From assembly GCA_024761205.1 (NCBI GenBank), contig JAMASS010000004.1, positions 585,895 through 649,894 on the forward strand: DNA of 64,000 nucleotides. The letters are read 5' to 3'. The stretch comes from Limisphaerales bacterium. Its GTDB lineage: Bacteria; Verrucomicrobiota; Verrucomicrobiia; Limisphaerales; AAA164-E04. The notes beneath the pieces were generated by a model. It had not been told where the DNA came from and made no database searches. It was given only the letters and a program-made list of their open reading frames with translations. The translations under genes and the position numbers were made by a program. Below, in pieces: positions 29,713-37,617 of the stretch (position 1 is the stretch's first letter; each line of letters begins with the position of its first letter).

Positions 29713-31827
29713 TCATCCGGTGACGGACGGTCGGCGGGAGAGGATCGCGGAGGATCCGGTTTCCAGCGTGGCGAGGATGAGCGCGGCGAGGACCATCCAA
29801 CGCCAGAATTTTTGGCTGCTTTCGATTTCAGTGGCTTTGAGTTTGCTCTGGGCTTCTTCAACGATCGGATTGACTTTCTCTGACGCCTTGGTTTGTCCCA
29901 TCGGGATACCTAATCCGAGTAGTGTCTCTTCGAGGATCGGGGCTGTTGAACTTTCGGAGGGATGCAAATTCACGGCGAAGCGAATCGGTGAATTGGCAGT
30001 CTGAATGGTATAGATGCCGGGTTCGGAAGTGTCTCGAAAGAGAAGGTTGTCGCCGAGATCAATCGTTGTGTTTTCCGGCGTTTGGATCAAAAGCTCCGCC
30101 TCGCTGGTGAGCGAAGTGAGATCGACCTCTTGGCCCACAAAGTAGTGGGATTTGACTTCGTGAATGCCGTCGCCAAAATCCAGCAGAGCGTAGAGAAAAG
30201 GAACGAATTTCGTGGACAAGGCGAACTGACTGCGCTGGGGTTGCCACCCAAAGGCGGTGACAAAGAGGGAGCCCGAGCCTCGTGGGAATTGGACGATTGC
30301 CGGGAGGCCGTTGTCGAACTGGGCAATAATTCGAGCAGTTTCGCAGCTTTCGATATCGAGCGTGTGATGGGTCCAAAATCGGATTTTTGTGAAGTCACTG
30401 AAGCGGGGATCGGCAAAGCTGACGAAGAGGGGATGTTGGAAGTCGATCTCACCAAAGAGGGCGTAGCGCTGCGAGGCGGAGGGGGTGGCGCGGATCGTTG
30501 TGTCTTGGACGAGTGATTGAAGGGTGGGCTCCAAACCGTCTTGATGCAGCGCCAGCAGACCGGTTGTCCCAGCTTCAATGACGCGACCGACCTGGTCCGC
30601 CAACTCAGCGCTGAGGGGTTCGCTGATGACGATCAAACGAGCGTCTTGGAGCGCCTCTTCCAGCAGTGGTTGATTCGGAGGGAACACGGCCGCGGAAACG
30701 ACGTGGCGTTGGGTCTGTTGGAATGCTTTGTCCAGATAGAAGAGTAATCTTTCCGGGTTGTTTTCCGCTGGCCAGCCCAAGTAGATAACCTTACTTTCGC
30801 GCGCTCGCAACGGAACACGCCACACGGTATTGTCAAAGTCATGGTCATCACCACTGATCTTCAGAATGTCTGGCGGAAAATCCGTGGGCTCACCCGGAGC
30901 GTCCAATACGCGACTTTTTCCCGGCGGGATATAGACCTCTGTTTGAGAAGCCATTTGATCTGCGGTCTCGTCCCGAACCCAGCCGAAACGAAATGTTTCC
31001 GCTTCGGATGAAGTTGCGTTGGAGATTCGGATCCGCACGCTCTCGTGTTCCACCAGGCTGGCGTATGCCGCCAAACTCGGGACCGCATGGATGCCGACGT
31101 TGGTGTCGCCGTCAACGTCCACGGCATGAAATTGAACCACGCATCCTTTCGGCCATTCAAAGCCCTGAATGCCGTCCAACAACATGCCGGACTGGAGATC
31201 ACCAATCACCATGACCCGCCAATCCAGATTTTCTTTGTCGTGTTCCCCGATCCGGGTGGATTCTTCCAGGAGATCCACAGCGGTGAGAATCGCCTTGCCT
31301 AAATGGGTCGCCTTCCAAGTCGGTTGGCGCTCACCAGCCTGATTGATGATTTGAATCGCGCGATCTGCGGTCGGCGCGCTGTCCCATTGTTCGAAGGTGA
31401 CAATGGGATGCAGCTGCGTGTCAAAGGTATAGGCCGACACTAGGGCGTTGGAATCGAGCCGATTAACCTCACGCGATAAAATGGTTTGGGCTTCATTCCA
31501 CGCCTGGCCACGTCTCATGCTGGCACTGGCGTCGAGCAGGATAATATTGCGCTGGGGATTCTCAGCCGCCGCCGTGGGATCCAACGCTCGCTTGATGTAG
31601 GGGCGAGCAAAAGCCAGGGCGAGTAAAAGTAAAATCAAGCACCGCAGCAACAGCAGCCACAAGTGCTCGAAGCGGCTTTTTCGGGTCAAACGAGGCGGCG
31701 AGGGTTCGAGGAATCGGATGGTGCTAAACGAAACCTTATTCCGAGTGGACCGTCGGATGAGATGGAAGATAACCGGGAGCACAATGGCGAGTGATCCAGC
31801 AAGAAAGAGGGGATAGAGAAAATTCAT
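29713..31827 (-). CDS. BatA-type protein with VWA domain
   Basis: 704-residue membrane protein of the BatA/aerotolerance-regulator family. The N-terminus has two membrane helices with the family pattern FLYPLFLAGSLAIVLPVIFH followed by LIRRS. A second helix (LLLLRCLILLLLALAFARP) precedes a von Willebrand A domain whose metal site is DASASM (DxSxS). A long periplasmic region follows, then a C-terminal helix (WRWMVLAALILATLE). It belongs to the MoxR-DUF58-BatA cluster, thought to assemble or stabilise envelope proteins with the MoxR AAA+ ATPase. It is 12 bases downstream of DUF58. Confidence 0.9.
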   Translation of the reverse strand: MNFLYPLFLAGSLAIVLPVIFHLIRRSTRNKVSFSTIRFLEPSPPRLTRKSRFEHLWLLLLRCLILLLLALAFARPYIKRALDPTAAAENPQRNIILLDASASMRRGQAWNEAQTILSREVNRLDSNALVSAYTFDTQLHPIVTFEQWDSAPTADRAIQIINQAGERQPTWKATHLGKAILTAVDLLEESTRIGEHDKENLDWRVMVIGDLQSGMLLDGIQGFEWPKGCVVQFHAVDVDGDTNVGIHAVPSLAAYASLVEHESVRIRISNATSSEAETFRFGWVRDETADQMASQTEVYIPPGKSRVLDAPGEPTDFPPDILKISGDDHDFDNTVWRVPLRARESKVIYLGWPAENNPERLLFYLDKAFQQTQRHVVSAAVFPPNQPLLEEALQDARLIVISEPLSAELADQVGRVIEAGTTGLLALHQDGLEPTLQSLVQDTTIRATPSASQRYALFGEIDFQHPLFVSFADPRFSDFTKIRFWTHHTLDIESCETARIIAQFDNGLPAIVQFPRGSGSLFVTAFGWQPQRSQFALSTKFVPFLYALLDFGDGIHEVKSHYFVGQEVDLTSLTSEAELLIQTPENTTIDLGDNLLFRDTSEPGIYTIQTANSPIRFAVNLHPSESSTAPILEETLLGLGIPMGQTKASEKVNPIVEEAQSKLKATEIESSQKFWRWMVLAALILATLETGSSAILSRRPSVTG

Positions 31828-31839
31828 GGCTGGTGGCGG

Positions 31840-32769
31840 CTAGCGAGCAATAACTTTGCTCCGGGACATTCGGGCTTTGAGAAAATCGAATAGCTGCAAC
31901 TCCAGCGGTTGCTCGGTGGTGAGAAAATGGTAGCCGATACCGTTCTTGTTACAAATAGACTCCACGGTCGCAAGGTGTTTCTCAAGTCTTTCGAGGTAGC
32001 CTTTACGCGCCTGATTAGGGTCTACATAGACCTCTTTCCCAGACTCCACATCCTGAAAGAAATTGGCTTGATCGAAAGTAAAGCGGCGTTCGGCTGGGTC
32101 GAGAAGCTGGAACACCTGAACTTCGTGCCCGCAGGCCCGAAGCAAACGCAGGCGATTTTCCAAGGCCTCAATAGGCGCCAACAGGTCTGAAATCAACACC
32201 ACCAGCCCGCGCCTGCGAACCAACTCGACGATTCGCTGCAGCGGGCTTTCAAGATCGGTTGAAGCGCCACTCGGCGGCTTCTCCAGAGCGAGCATGATTC
32301 GCCGGAGATGACCGCTGCGGTTTCGCGCGGGAAGGAAGTCATTGATCTTGTCCGCAAACGATAGCAGCCCCACCGCATCGCCTTGCTGGAAGAGAAAATA
32401 ACCCAGGGTGGCTGCCAGTGTGTTGGCGTAGTGGTATTTTGTATAGTCCCGGCTGCCATACTCCATTGACCGACTTTGATCCACCAGCAGATGACATCGG
32501 AGGTTGGTCTCATCCTCAAACTTTTTGATGTAGTAGCGATCACTCCGAGCATAAAGCTTCCAATCGAGGTAACGGGGATCATCTCCCGGCGAATATTGTC
32601 GATATTCGCTGAACTCGACGGAAAAGCCATGGAAAGGACTGCGATGGAGCCCGTTCCAAAAACCCTCGACGATCACCTTCGCCCGCAGTTCAAGGTTTTT
32701 GACAGCCATGAGGGCTTGGGGACTGACGAACCCCTGCTGACCCAAGACACTCTTTCCTTCTCTTGCCAA
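31840..32769 (-). CDS. DUF58 domain protein
   Basis: 309-residue protein with the DUF58 core: FSEYRQYSPGDDPRYLDWKL, then ARSDRYYIKKFEDET, and a VWA-like site DQSRSM. DUF58 proteins pair with MoxR ATPases and BatA proteins. No ATG fits. The start I use is TTG 32769, preceded by AAGGGAAG at a workable distance; an in-frame TAG lies about 40 bases upstream. The insert that separates this gene from moxR ends just before it, so the original start region may have been replaced. Confidence 0.88.
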   Translation of the reverse strand: MAREGKSVLGQQGFVSPQALMAVKNLELRAKVIVEGFWNGLHRSPFHGFSVEFSEYRQYSPGDDPRYLDWKLYARSDRYYIKKFEDETNLRCHLLVDQSRSMEYGSRDYTKYHYANTLAATLGYFLFQQGDAVGLLSFADKINDFLPARNRSGHLRRIMLALEKPPSGASTDLESPLQRIVELVRRRGLVVLISDLLAPIEALENRLRLLRACGHEVQVFQLLDPAERRFTFDQANFFQDVESGKEVYVDPNQARKGYLERLEKHLATVESICNKNGIGYHFLTTEQPLELQLFDFLKARMSRSKVIAR

Positions 32770-32835
32770 ATGAAACCCGCTTCCCTTGAAATTGCCTTCC
32801 CCGAGAAACTACCCACGATTCCCCGCCAAGCAAAC

Positions 32836-32868
32836 AAAAACGCCCACCCCGGAAAAGCGGAGCGGGCG
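32836..32868 (-). terminator. Intrinsic terminator, copy 1, between insert and DUF58
   Basis: On the minus strand an 11-base stem (CGCCCGCTCCG with CGGGGTGGGCG, two G-U pairs) is followed by TTTTTG. It lies after the last membrane-protein gene of the insert and before DUF58, so it should stop insert transcripts from entering DUF58-BatA. About 90 bases containing this hairpin and its upstream flank recur at 33357-33445. Confidence 0.8.
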
Positions 32869-32924
32869 AAGCGGGCGCAGAAGAAAAGGCGGTTGCCGCA
32901 AGGCCAGCCCTCAGCCGATGCCGC

Positions 32925-33257
32925 CTAATAATCAAACACCTTATATCCGGCGCGGAGCAACAAACTAAGGGCAGTTCCCCCGGAAAGAAACAACAGGAAC
33001 GCCGCTCCCAGCAGGACCGGAACTCGCTGCCGCCGACTGCCCCACACCGCCACCGGAAGCAACATGACCGCGTTTAGGAGAGTCAGAAACACAACGACCA
33101 AACCTAGGCACGCCTCTGCAAGCGAAAATCCGGACAAAGCTGGAAGGCAAAAATCAAAGAAACCAAAAACAACAGCGACCACAAAGATCGCCCGTGCCCA
33201 CCAAAGCCGCTTTGTCAAGCATTTCTGATTGGGGACAAAGTAGGTTTTCAAGTCCAT
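32925..33257 (-). CDS. Small membrane protein, insert paralogue M1
   Basis: 110-residue protein with about three or four membrane helices and the start MDLKTYFVPNQKCLTKRLWW. Conserved parts shared with M2 are ALSGFSLAEAC, LNAVMLLPVAVWGS and RQRVPVLLG. I chose ATG 33257, which gives exactly the length of M2. Function unknown. The hydrophobic, short and repeated nature would suit an anchoring, pore-forming or immunity-like protein, but nothing shows which. It is the last insert gene before DUF58 and is followed by terminator copy 1. Confidence 0.7.
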   Translation of the reverse strand: MDLKTYFVPNQKCLTKRLWWARAIFVVAVVFGFFDFCLPALSGFSLAEACLGLVVVFLTLLNAVMLLPVAVWGSRRQRVPVLLGAAFLLFLSGGTALSLLLRAGYKVFDY

Positions 33258-33274
33258 GCCTGCGCATCCTTTCA

Positions 33275-33340
33275 TCAGCGTCGTTCGTTGCGCCCGTCTC
33301 TCGTCAGATCCCGGCAACCGTAAATCTTAAAGCTATCCAT
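33275..33340 (-). pseudogene. Stub of the CHAT-like gene's 3' end
   Basis: A 21-codon frame, MDSFKIYGCRDLTRDGRNER, parallels the C-terminus of the gene at 34639-35052 (ESWQIYGCADLQRNGP) and of the copy at 34153-34293 (ENYKIYGCADLQRNGP). It sits directly in front of membrane gene M1, as the others sit in front of their membrane genes. That shows the duplicated unit was CHAT-like 3' end plus membrane protein. Confidence 0.5.
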
Positions 33341-33356
33341 CCCGCCGGCAACAAAC

Positions 33357-33387
33357 AAAAAACCCGCCCCGGAAAAACCGAGGCGGG
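33357..33387 (-). terminator. Intrinsic terminator, copy 2, inside insert
   Basis: On the minus strand a ten-base stem (CCCGCCTCGG with CCGGGGCGGG, one T-G pair) around a T-rich loop is followed by TTTTTT. It lies after membrane gene M2 and before M1. Sequence similarity to terminator copy 1 extends upstream into the ends of M1 and M2 (shared GCGGGCGAAGCGGGCGCAG and CGGTTGCCGCAAGGCCAGCC), marking a duplicated gene-plus-terminator unit. Confidence 0.8.
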
Positions 33388-33431
33388 CGAAGCGGGCGCA
33401 GGGGAAAAGGCGGTTGCCGCAAGGCCAGCCC

Positions 33432-33764
33432 TCAGCCGATGCCGTAACGTGCGGCGCGGTCCAATAAACTAAGGGCTTGCATCCAGAAACCGTATAACAG
33501 GAACGCCACTCCCAGCAGGGCCGGAACCCTTTGCCGCCAACTGCCCCACACCACCACCGGAAGCAAAACGACAGCATTCAGGAGCATCAGAAAGTCAAAG
33601 GCCAAACCAAAGCATGCCTCTGCAAGCGAAAATCCAGACAAAGCCGCATTCTCAAACATACTAATTACATTAGCAAATACAACGATTGCCAGAGCAGTGT
33701 ATAACCGCTTGGTCAAAGCGGACTGCTCCGGTATGAAGTAATGTCTGATTTTGTCTTTGTCCAT
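33432..33764 (-). CDS. Small membrane protein, insert paralogue M2
   Basis: 110 residues, hydrophobic, starting MDKDKIRHYFIPEQSALTKR. It is clearly homologous to M1: both contain ALSGFSLAEAC, a long Leu/Val helix, VVWGSWRQRVPALLG and a short Leu-rich end. Function unknown. It sits 63 bases after M3 and is followed by terminator copy 2. The spacing suggests co-transcription with the upstream insert genes. Confidence 0.7.
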   Translation of the reverse strand: MDKDKIRHYFIPEQSALTKRLYTALAIVVFANVISMFENAALSGFSLAEACFGLAFDFLMLLNAVVLLPVVVWGSWRQRVPALLGVAFLLYGFWMQALSLLDRAARYGIG

Positions 33765-33827
33765 TTTCTCCTGTCCGTTCTTCTTAGGGTCAGGGCGCGT
33801 CGGGAGGGGGCGGAGGGTCGGTCCGCC

Positions 33828-34127
33828 TTAAATCCCGGCAATCCATTCAAAAAATATACTCACCCAAAAAACCAGAGGGACGACGGACAGCAACCATGCC
33901 AGCCGCTTCTGCCGACCGATTCCCCATATCGCAACGGGAAACAAGAAAAACGGGATGGCACACATACAGGCACCGAAAAAATCAAGTAATAAGGGATTCG
34001 GGCGGGGAGAGGAAACGATAGCCAAGATCCATGCCAAATAAACGAACAGTGACCCAATCAGCCGGTGTTTCACTTTGCCGAACCGTCTGCCAAGGAAGTA
34101 TTCCTTGAAGTTAAAATTTCGCTTCAT
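33828..34127 (-). CDS. Small membrane protein, insert paralogue M3
   Basis: 99-residue membrane protein with about three helices. The start MKRNFNFKEYFLGRRFGKVK aligns with M4 (KRDYRKIFLGKRF), and the middle has FPVAIWGIGRQKRLAWLLS, parallel to the VVWGSWRQRVPALLG region of M1 and M2. It is more divergent than M1 and M2 are from each other. Function unknown. A copy of the CHAT-like gene's 3' end precedes it. Confidence 0.65.
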   Translation of the reverse strand: MKRNFNFKEYFLGRRFGKVKHRLIGSLFVYLAWILAIVSSPRPNPLLLDFFGACMCAIPFFLFPVAIWGIGRQKRLAWLLSVVPLVFWVSIFFEWIAGI

Positions 34128-34152
34128 ATTTCATCCTCTCCCCGCCTCAAGG

Positions 34153-34293
34153 TTACGGCCCATTTCTTTGCAGGTCCGCGCATCCATAGATCTTATAATT
34201 TTCCATGCCCTCGAACCCATGCTCCAATGCCTTAGTTTTGAAAGCTTCCATGCATGTATTCAACGGCCGGTTCGCCATTCGGTTGGAAAAAGG
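34153..34293 (-). pseudogene. Truncated copy of the CHAT-like gene's 3' end
   Basis: About 46 codons read MANRPLNTCMEAFKTKALEH, then GFEGMENYKIYGCADLQRN, closely matching the last 40 residues of the gene at 34639-35052 (MANQPLYECMRLFTDKALEH). No start or N-terminal part remains. It stands just upstream of membrane gene M3. Confidence 0.7.
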
Positions 34294-34320
34294 CAATCGA
34301 GGCGATCAATTAGTCGATGC

Positions 34321-34632
34321 CTAACGAAACCATGATATCAGGGCTGCTACCAGAGTCGCTAACGGAGGAATAGACAACAAGACCGCCGCGATCTTTTGTC
34401 AGCGTTTTCCCCATAAGATCACCGGAAGCATGACAACCAAGCCCACAAGAAGTATGGAGTATCCGATCATGTCCCGAGGATGGCTGCGTTCACCACTGAA
34501 TCTCAGAGAAGGCATGAACACTCCACTCAAAAGATAAGCCGCGAGTGCCCATAAAAGACGCCAATAGAAACTATTGAAACGTTTGCCAAGAAAGATTTTT
34601 CGGTAATCCCGTTTCACTGTCCTGCCTTTCAC
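34321..34632 (-). pseudogene. Small membrane protein M4 with premature stop
   Basis: A fourth paralogue. The N-terminus (VKRDYRKIFLGKRFNSFYW) and helices match M3. The frame meets TGA at 34401-34399 right after VILWGKR, but continues in the same frame with QKIAAVLLSIPPLATLVAAL to TAG at 34323, giving about the length of M3. One substitution (for example CGA or TGG to TGA) explains it. Two GTG starts (34632 and 34617) are possible; the second aligns with M3. The CHAT-like gene ends six bases upstream. Confidence 0.7.
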
Positions 34633-34638
34633 TTGTGG

Positions 34639-35052
34639 TTAAGGACCGTTGCGCTGCAAGTCCGCGCATCCGTAAATTTGCCAACTTTCTATTCCCTCGA
34701 ATCCATGTTCCAGAGCCTTATCGGTGAACAACCGCATACATTCATACAGAGGCTGGTTCGCCATCCAGTTGTTAAAGAAAACGCCTAGGGCTTCCGCCAT
34801 TTCGTTGTGTTTAGTTCCCCCGTAGGTAAGATTGTTTATTGTAATCAAAGGGTGAAGATACCAAGGACCTTCGGAACCTCTCGGCACTGAAATTGTTTCT
34901 GACCACAGCACGATGGCTCGGGGTTGGCGTCCCGCCCTTTGATACTCCGCCCCGGTGCTGGTCACTTGCGGAATGCCGAAGGCGTCGCACCACTCTTTCC
35001 CGGCGGTATTGCAGCCCATGAGGATGACGAGGCGGTAGGGATACTGGTTCAC
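34639..35052 (-). CDS. Possible caspase/CHAT-like fragment (insert)
   Basis: 137-codon frame with GTG start (MNQYPYRLVILMGCNTAGKE). The hydrophobic strand LVILMGC followed by NTA resembles the strand that ends in the catalytic Cys of clan CD peptidases (caspase, CHAT, gingipain types). The matching upstream HG motif is absent, because the 5' end joins the coupled ORF of cassette C5 in another frame. It is therefore probably truncated by recombination. The C-terminus (FEGIESWQIYGCADLQRNGP) recurs twice downstream. Family assignment is tentative. It could be another alpha/beta protein. Confidence 0.45.
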   Translation of the reverse strand: MNQYPYRLVILMGCNTAGKEWCDAFGIPQVTSTGAEYQRAGRQPRAIVLWSETISVPRGSEGPWYLHPLITINNLTYGGTKHNEMAEALGVFFNNWMANQPLYECMRLFTDKALEHGFEGIESWQIYGCADLQRNGP

Positions 35053-35124
35053 GTTTTCGCTGTCGGACGGAGCCGACGGTGGCCACAGACTGCGCCCCGA
35101 ACTCCTGATTGATCTGAACGGCGT

Positions 35125-35799
35125 TCATGAGGTTTCGGGCGGCGGCGGGCGGAAGGCGCGAGCGTCGATGCACTGCGGGATGTTCTCCGTGGCCGGATCG
35201 AAACCCACCAGGGGCTTGCCCTCCCAGTTTTCAAATTGAATGATGCAGTCGCCGTCCGGCCGGCCATCCTCCAAAAAACCCATCCAAACATAAGGAGCAT
35301 CCGGAAGACAATTTCCGCCGTTCGGATAATCGTCAACACTTCCCTGCACCCGTTCTTTGTATTCCTCCCAGGTCTCGGTGAGATACCAGTAAGTGCCATA
35401 ATCATCACCGGTGGCACACAGTTCGGCGTAGGCATCCCGGTCCGGGTTCAGGTCGTTGCGTTCCCCGCCCACCACGGCGTTGCGGGCGTTGCACGCCGAG
35501 CGAAACCAGATCGGTTGAGGTTTGTAACGGAACCCCAGACCCAGAGCACCGAGACCGATGATTTCCCCTTCTTTTGAGTGGATCGGCTCAATCTCATCCA
35601 TAATCTCACAACGCTTTTCCTGCTGATACAACCGCCATGGATGGTAGAGTTTTCCCTGCCAATGTGCAGGCCATTGATGGTAGAAGAAACTATAGAAATA
35701 TCCCCCTTTTCCCGGGGACAGAATGGCTGCCGCCTTTATCCGCCGGGAGGGCGGGTCGTAAAACATATACCAGTCTTTGTCCGGAGATTTGATCTCCAC
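35125..35799 (-). CDS. Cassette-array protein C5
   Basis: 224-residue member of the repeated family, starting at GTG 35799 behind a strong AAAGGAGG ribosome-binding site. The conserved N-terminal block is MFYDPPSRRIKAAAI. It also has the central NARNAVVGGERNDLNP, the block YWYLTETWEEY, the acidic GRPDGDCIIQFENWEGKP, and the end ATENIPQCIDARAFRPPPPE. No signal peptide or membrane helix. I do not recognise the family. The middle differs strongly from C1-C4. Its ATGA stop overlaps a downstream start (MNAVQINQEFGAQSVAT), but that frame runs on out of pattern into the CHAT-like fragment. Confidence 0.7.
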   Translation of the reverse strand: MEIKSPDKDWYMFYDPPSRRIKAAAILSPGKGGYFYSFFYHQWPAHWQGKLYHPWRLYQQEKRCEIMDEIEPIHSKEGEIIGLGALGLGFRYKPQPIWFRSACNARNAVVGGERNDLNPDRDAYAELCATGDDYGTYWYLTETWEEYKERVQGSVDDYPNGGNCLPDAPYVWMGFLEDGRPDGDCIIQFENWEGKPLVGFDPATENIPQCIDARAFRPPPPETS

Positions 35800-35822
35800 A
35801 AGCCCTCCTTTCGTTACAATAG

Positions 35823-35912
35823 CTATGTTTGTCCTTGCAATGCGGAATGACCGCCGCTTTCATCCACCGGGAGGGACGGGTCGTAAAAGGCATACAAGCT
35901 CTCGATTGCCAT
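35823..35912 (-). pseudogene. Cassette 5' stub with frameshift
   Basis: A 29-codon frame beginning MAIESLYAFYDP, the start of a cassette gene. One extra base after GACCCG shifts the frame (normal continuation SRRMKAAVI, visible in the next frame as SRWMKAAVIPH), and a stop follows. The rest of the cassette is deleted. It lies between the coupled ORF of C4 and gene C5, showing that at least one more cassette existed. Confidence 0.7.
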
Positions 35913-35929
35913 CGACGTCTCTCCTTTGC

Positions 35930-36037
35930 TTACGGCGCCAGAGCTTTCCAGACGGGGAAGCGTAGCCCCACTAGGTTGGCGCAGGCGGTAACCACAGCCT
36001 GCGCCCCGGACTCCTGATTGATTCGAACGATGTTCAT
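35930..36037 (-). CDS. Coupled small ORF after C4
   Basis: 35-residue ORF, MNIVRINQESGAQAVVTACA followed by NLVGLRFPVWKALAP, starting on the C4 stop codon (ATGA). Near-identical ORFs follow C1, C2 and C3. The ATGA overlap would allow translational coupling. It is either a small partner protein or a conserved 3' flank carried along by duplication. Confidence 0.5.
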   Translation of the reverse strand: MNIVRINQESGAQAVVTACANLVGLRFPVWKALAP

Positions 36038-36789
36038 GAGGTTTCGGGCGGCGGCGGGCGGAAGGTGCGGGCGTCGATGAAGGGCTGCGGGAGGTTCTCC
36101 GTAGCCGGCTCGAATTCTAGGCACAGGGGTCCTCCTCCCCATCCATCAAGACAGATTATAGCATCGCCTTCAGGCTGACCGGCGGCATCGATACCCTCCC
36201 AAACAAACACAGGGGTTGTCATCTGACCACGCTCCAGAGGCCACCACGCACGCAGCTCCTCCAGAGACCACGGCAGCACATTCTTATCCTCCAGAGACTC
36301 CCGCACCTCCTTTTCTGTTGGCTTGTCAGGTGCCAGTGCTTCGAATTCCTCCCAGGTCTCGGTGAAATACCAGTAAGCAGAGATTTCGATGGTCTGTTTT
36401 GAGAATGGAGTGCGGGGAGCCTTTAGAAAAGAAACAAGTTCTTTGAAGCCGTCCCGGCCAGGGTGAAGTTCGTTGCGCAGACCATTTACCACAGCGTTGC
36501 GGGCGTTGAACGCCGTGCGAAAACTGTATGGATGGCTGTTCCAGTCGTTGCAGCTGATGGCATCGGCTGGCATCCCGTAGCCGAACCCAAGAACCCCGCC
36601 TGATTTTGAAAATACGAATGACGGCTCGTCTCCTCCCAGTATCGTGAACGACGCCCGGTAAAGGCGACCCCGATGCCCAAAGGCGTCCACGCACACCCCG
36701 TTGTAATGATTTATGACAGCTAGTTTCATCCGCTGGGATGAGGGGTCATAAAAAGCATAGGGGGTCCGTATGAAATCGCCAGTCAGCAT
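36034..36789 (-). CDS. Cassette-array protein C4
   Basis: 251 residues from ATG 36789 (MLTGDFIRTPYAFYDPSSQR), the longest array member. A longer open frame extends upstream but has no family features. Conserved blocks are AFYDPSSQRMKLAVI, FNARNAVVNGLRNELHPGRD, YWYFTETWEEFEAL, AAGQPEGDAIICLDG, and EPATENLPQPFIDARTFRPP. Between these the sequence is largely unlike C1-C3, including an insert rich in charged residues (KPTEKEVRESLEDKN). No export signal. Function unknown. Confidence 0.7.
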   Translation of the reverse strand: MLTGDFIRTPYAFYDPSSQRMKLAVINHYNGVCVDAFGHRGRLYRASFTILGGDEPSFVFSKSGGVLGFGYGMPADAISCNDWNSHPYSFRTAFNARNAVVNGLRNELHPGRDGFKELVSFLKAPRTPFSKQTIEISAYWYFTETWEEFEALAPDKPTEKEVRESLEDKNVLPWSLEELRAWWPLERGQMTTPVFVWEGIDAAGQPEGDAIICLDGWGGGPLCLEFEPATENLPQPFIDARTFRPPPPETS

Positions 36790-36802
36790 AAGTTTTCTTC
36801 TC

Positions 36803-36922
36803 TTACGGCGCCAGAGCTTCCCAGACGTAGTCCCAGACGGGGAAGCGCACCCCCACCAGATTGGCGCAGGCGGTGGCCACAGACTGCGCCCCGAACTCCT
36901 GCTTGATCCCAACGGTGTTCAT
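36803..36922 (-). CDS. Coupled small ORF after C3
   Basis: 39-residue ORF (MNTVGIKQEFGAQSVATACA, then NLVGVRFPVWDYVWEALAP) starting at the C3 stop by an ATGA overlap. Relative to the ORFs after C1 and C4 it has four extra residues (DYVW). Confidence 0.5.
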   Translation of the reverse strand: MNTVGIKQEFGAQSVATACANLVGVRFPVWDYVWEALAP

Positions 36923-37602
36923 AAGGTTTCGGGCGGCGAAGGCAAGGCGGGGATGCCGGAGGCGTTGATGCGCCGAGGAATGTTCTCCGTGGCCAACTCG
37001 AATTCCAGGCACATGTATCTTCTTTTCAATTCCTCAAGCTCAATGATGCAGTCGCCTTCAGGCTCGCCCTCGTCCGAAACGCCCTCCCAGATATAAAGAG
37101 AGCCCGGAGTATGCGAGCCGCAGAGCGGCCAATACCAATCGATATCGCGCTCATCGTCTCGCCGCACTCGCACCTGCTTTCCGAATTCCTCCCAGGTCTC
37201 GGTCAGATACCAGTAACCCACATTCCACGGACCGCCTCCGGCCTGGATGGCAACCTGAACTTCGGCGAAGGTGTCCCGATTCGGGGCCAGGTCGTTGCGC
37301 CCCCAACTACTCTCCATCAACACGGCGTTGCGGGCGTTGACCGCCGGGCGAAACCGGTATTCGGGCGACTGAGCGTCCAGAAAAGCCGCCAGAGAAAAAT
37401 ACCCGAAACCGATGATTCCCCCCTGTTTCGAGTGAATCACCGAAACCTCGTCCATACCTATGTTTGCATCGACATTCTCATAACACCGCCCCCGGTGATA
37501 GAGAAGACTATGCCTGTATTGGGAGGTATACGGCCGAACGAAAGCCGCCTTCATCCTCCGGGAGGGCGGGTCGTAAAAAGCTATCAACTGGTCGCACGCC
37601 AT
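36919..37602 (-). CDS. Cassette-array protein C3
   Basis: 227 residues from ATG 37602 (MACDQLIAFYDPPSRRMKAA), with GAAGGGAAC as a ribosome-binding site. It is the nearest relative of C2: same length and the same central segments (HSKQGGIIGFGYFSL, PEYRFRPAVNARNAVLMESS, NDLAPNRDTFAEVQ). The shared blocks YWYLTETWEEF, YIWEGVSDEGEPEGDCIIEL, and ELATENIPRRINASGIPALP follow. The C-terminal end (IPALPSPPETL) differs from the TFRPPPPETS of C1 and C4. Function unknown. Confidence 0.7.
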   Translation of the reverse strand: MACDQLIAFYDPPSRRMKAAFVRPYTSQYRHSLLYHRGRCYENVDANIGMDEVSVIHSKQGGIIGFGYFSLAAFLDAQSPEYRFRPAVNARNAVLMESSWGRNDLAPNRDTFAEVQVAIQAGGGPWNVGYWYLTETWEEFGKQVRVRRDDERDIDWYWPLCGSHTPGSLYIWEGVSDEGEPEGDCIIELEELKRRYMCLEFELATENIPRRINASGIPALPSPPETL

Positions 37603-37617
37603 AAGCAGTTCCCTTCG

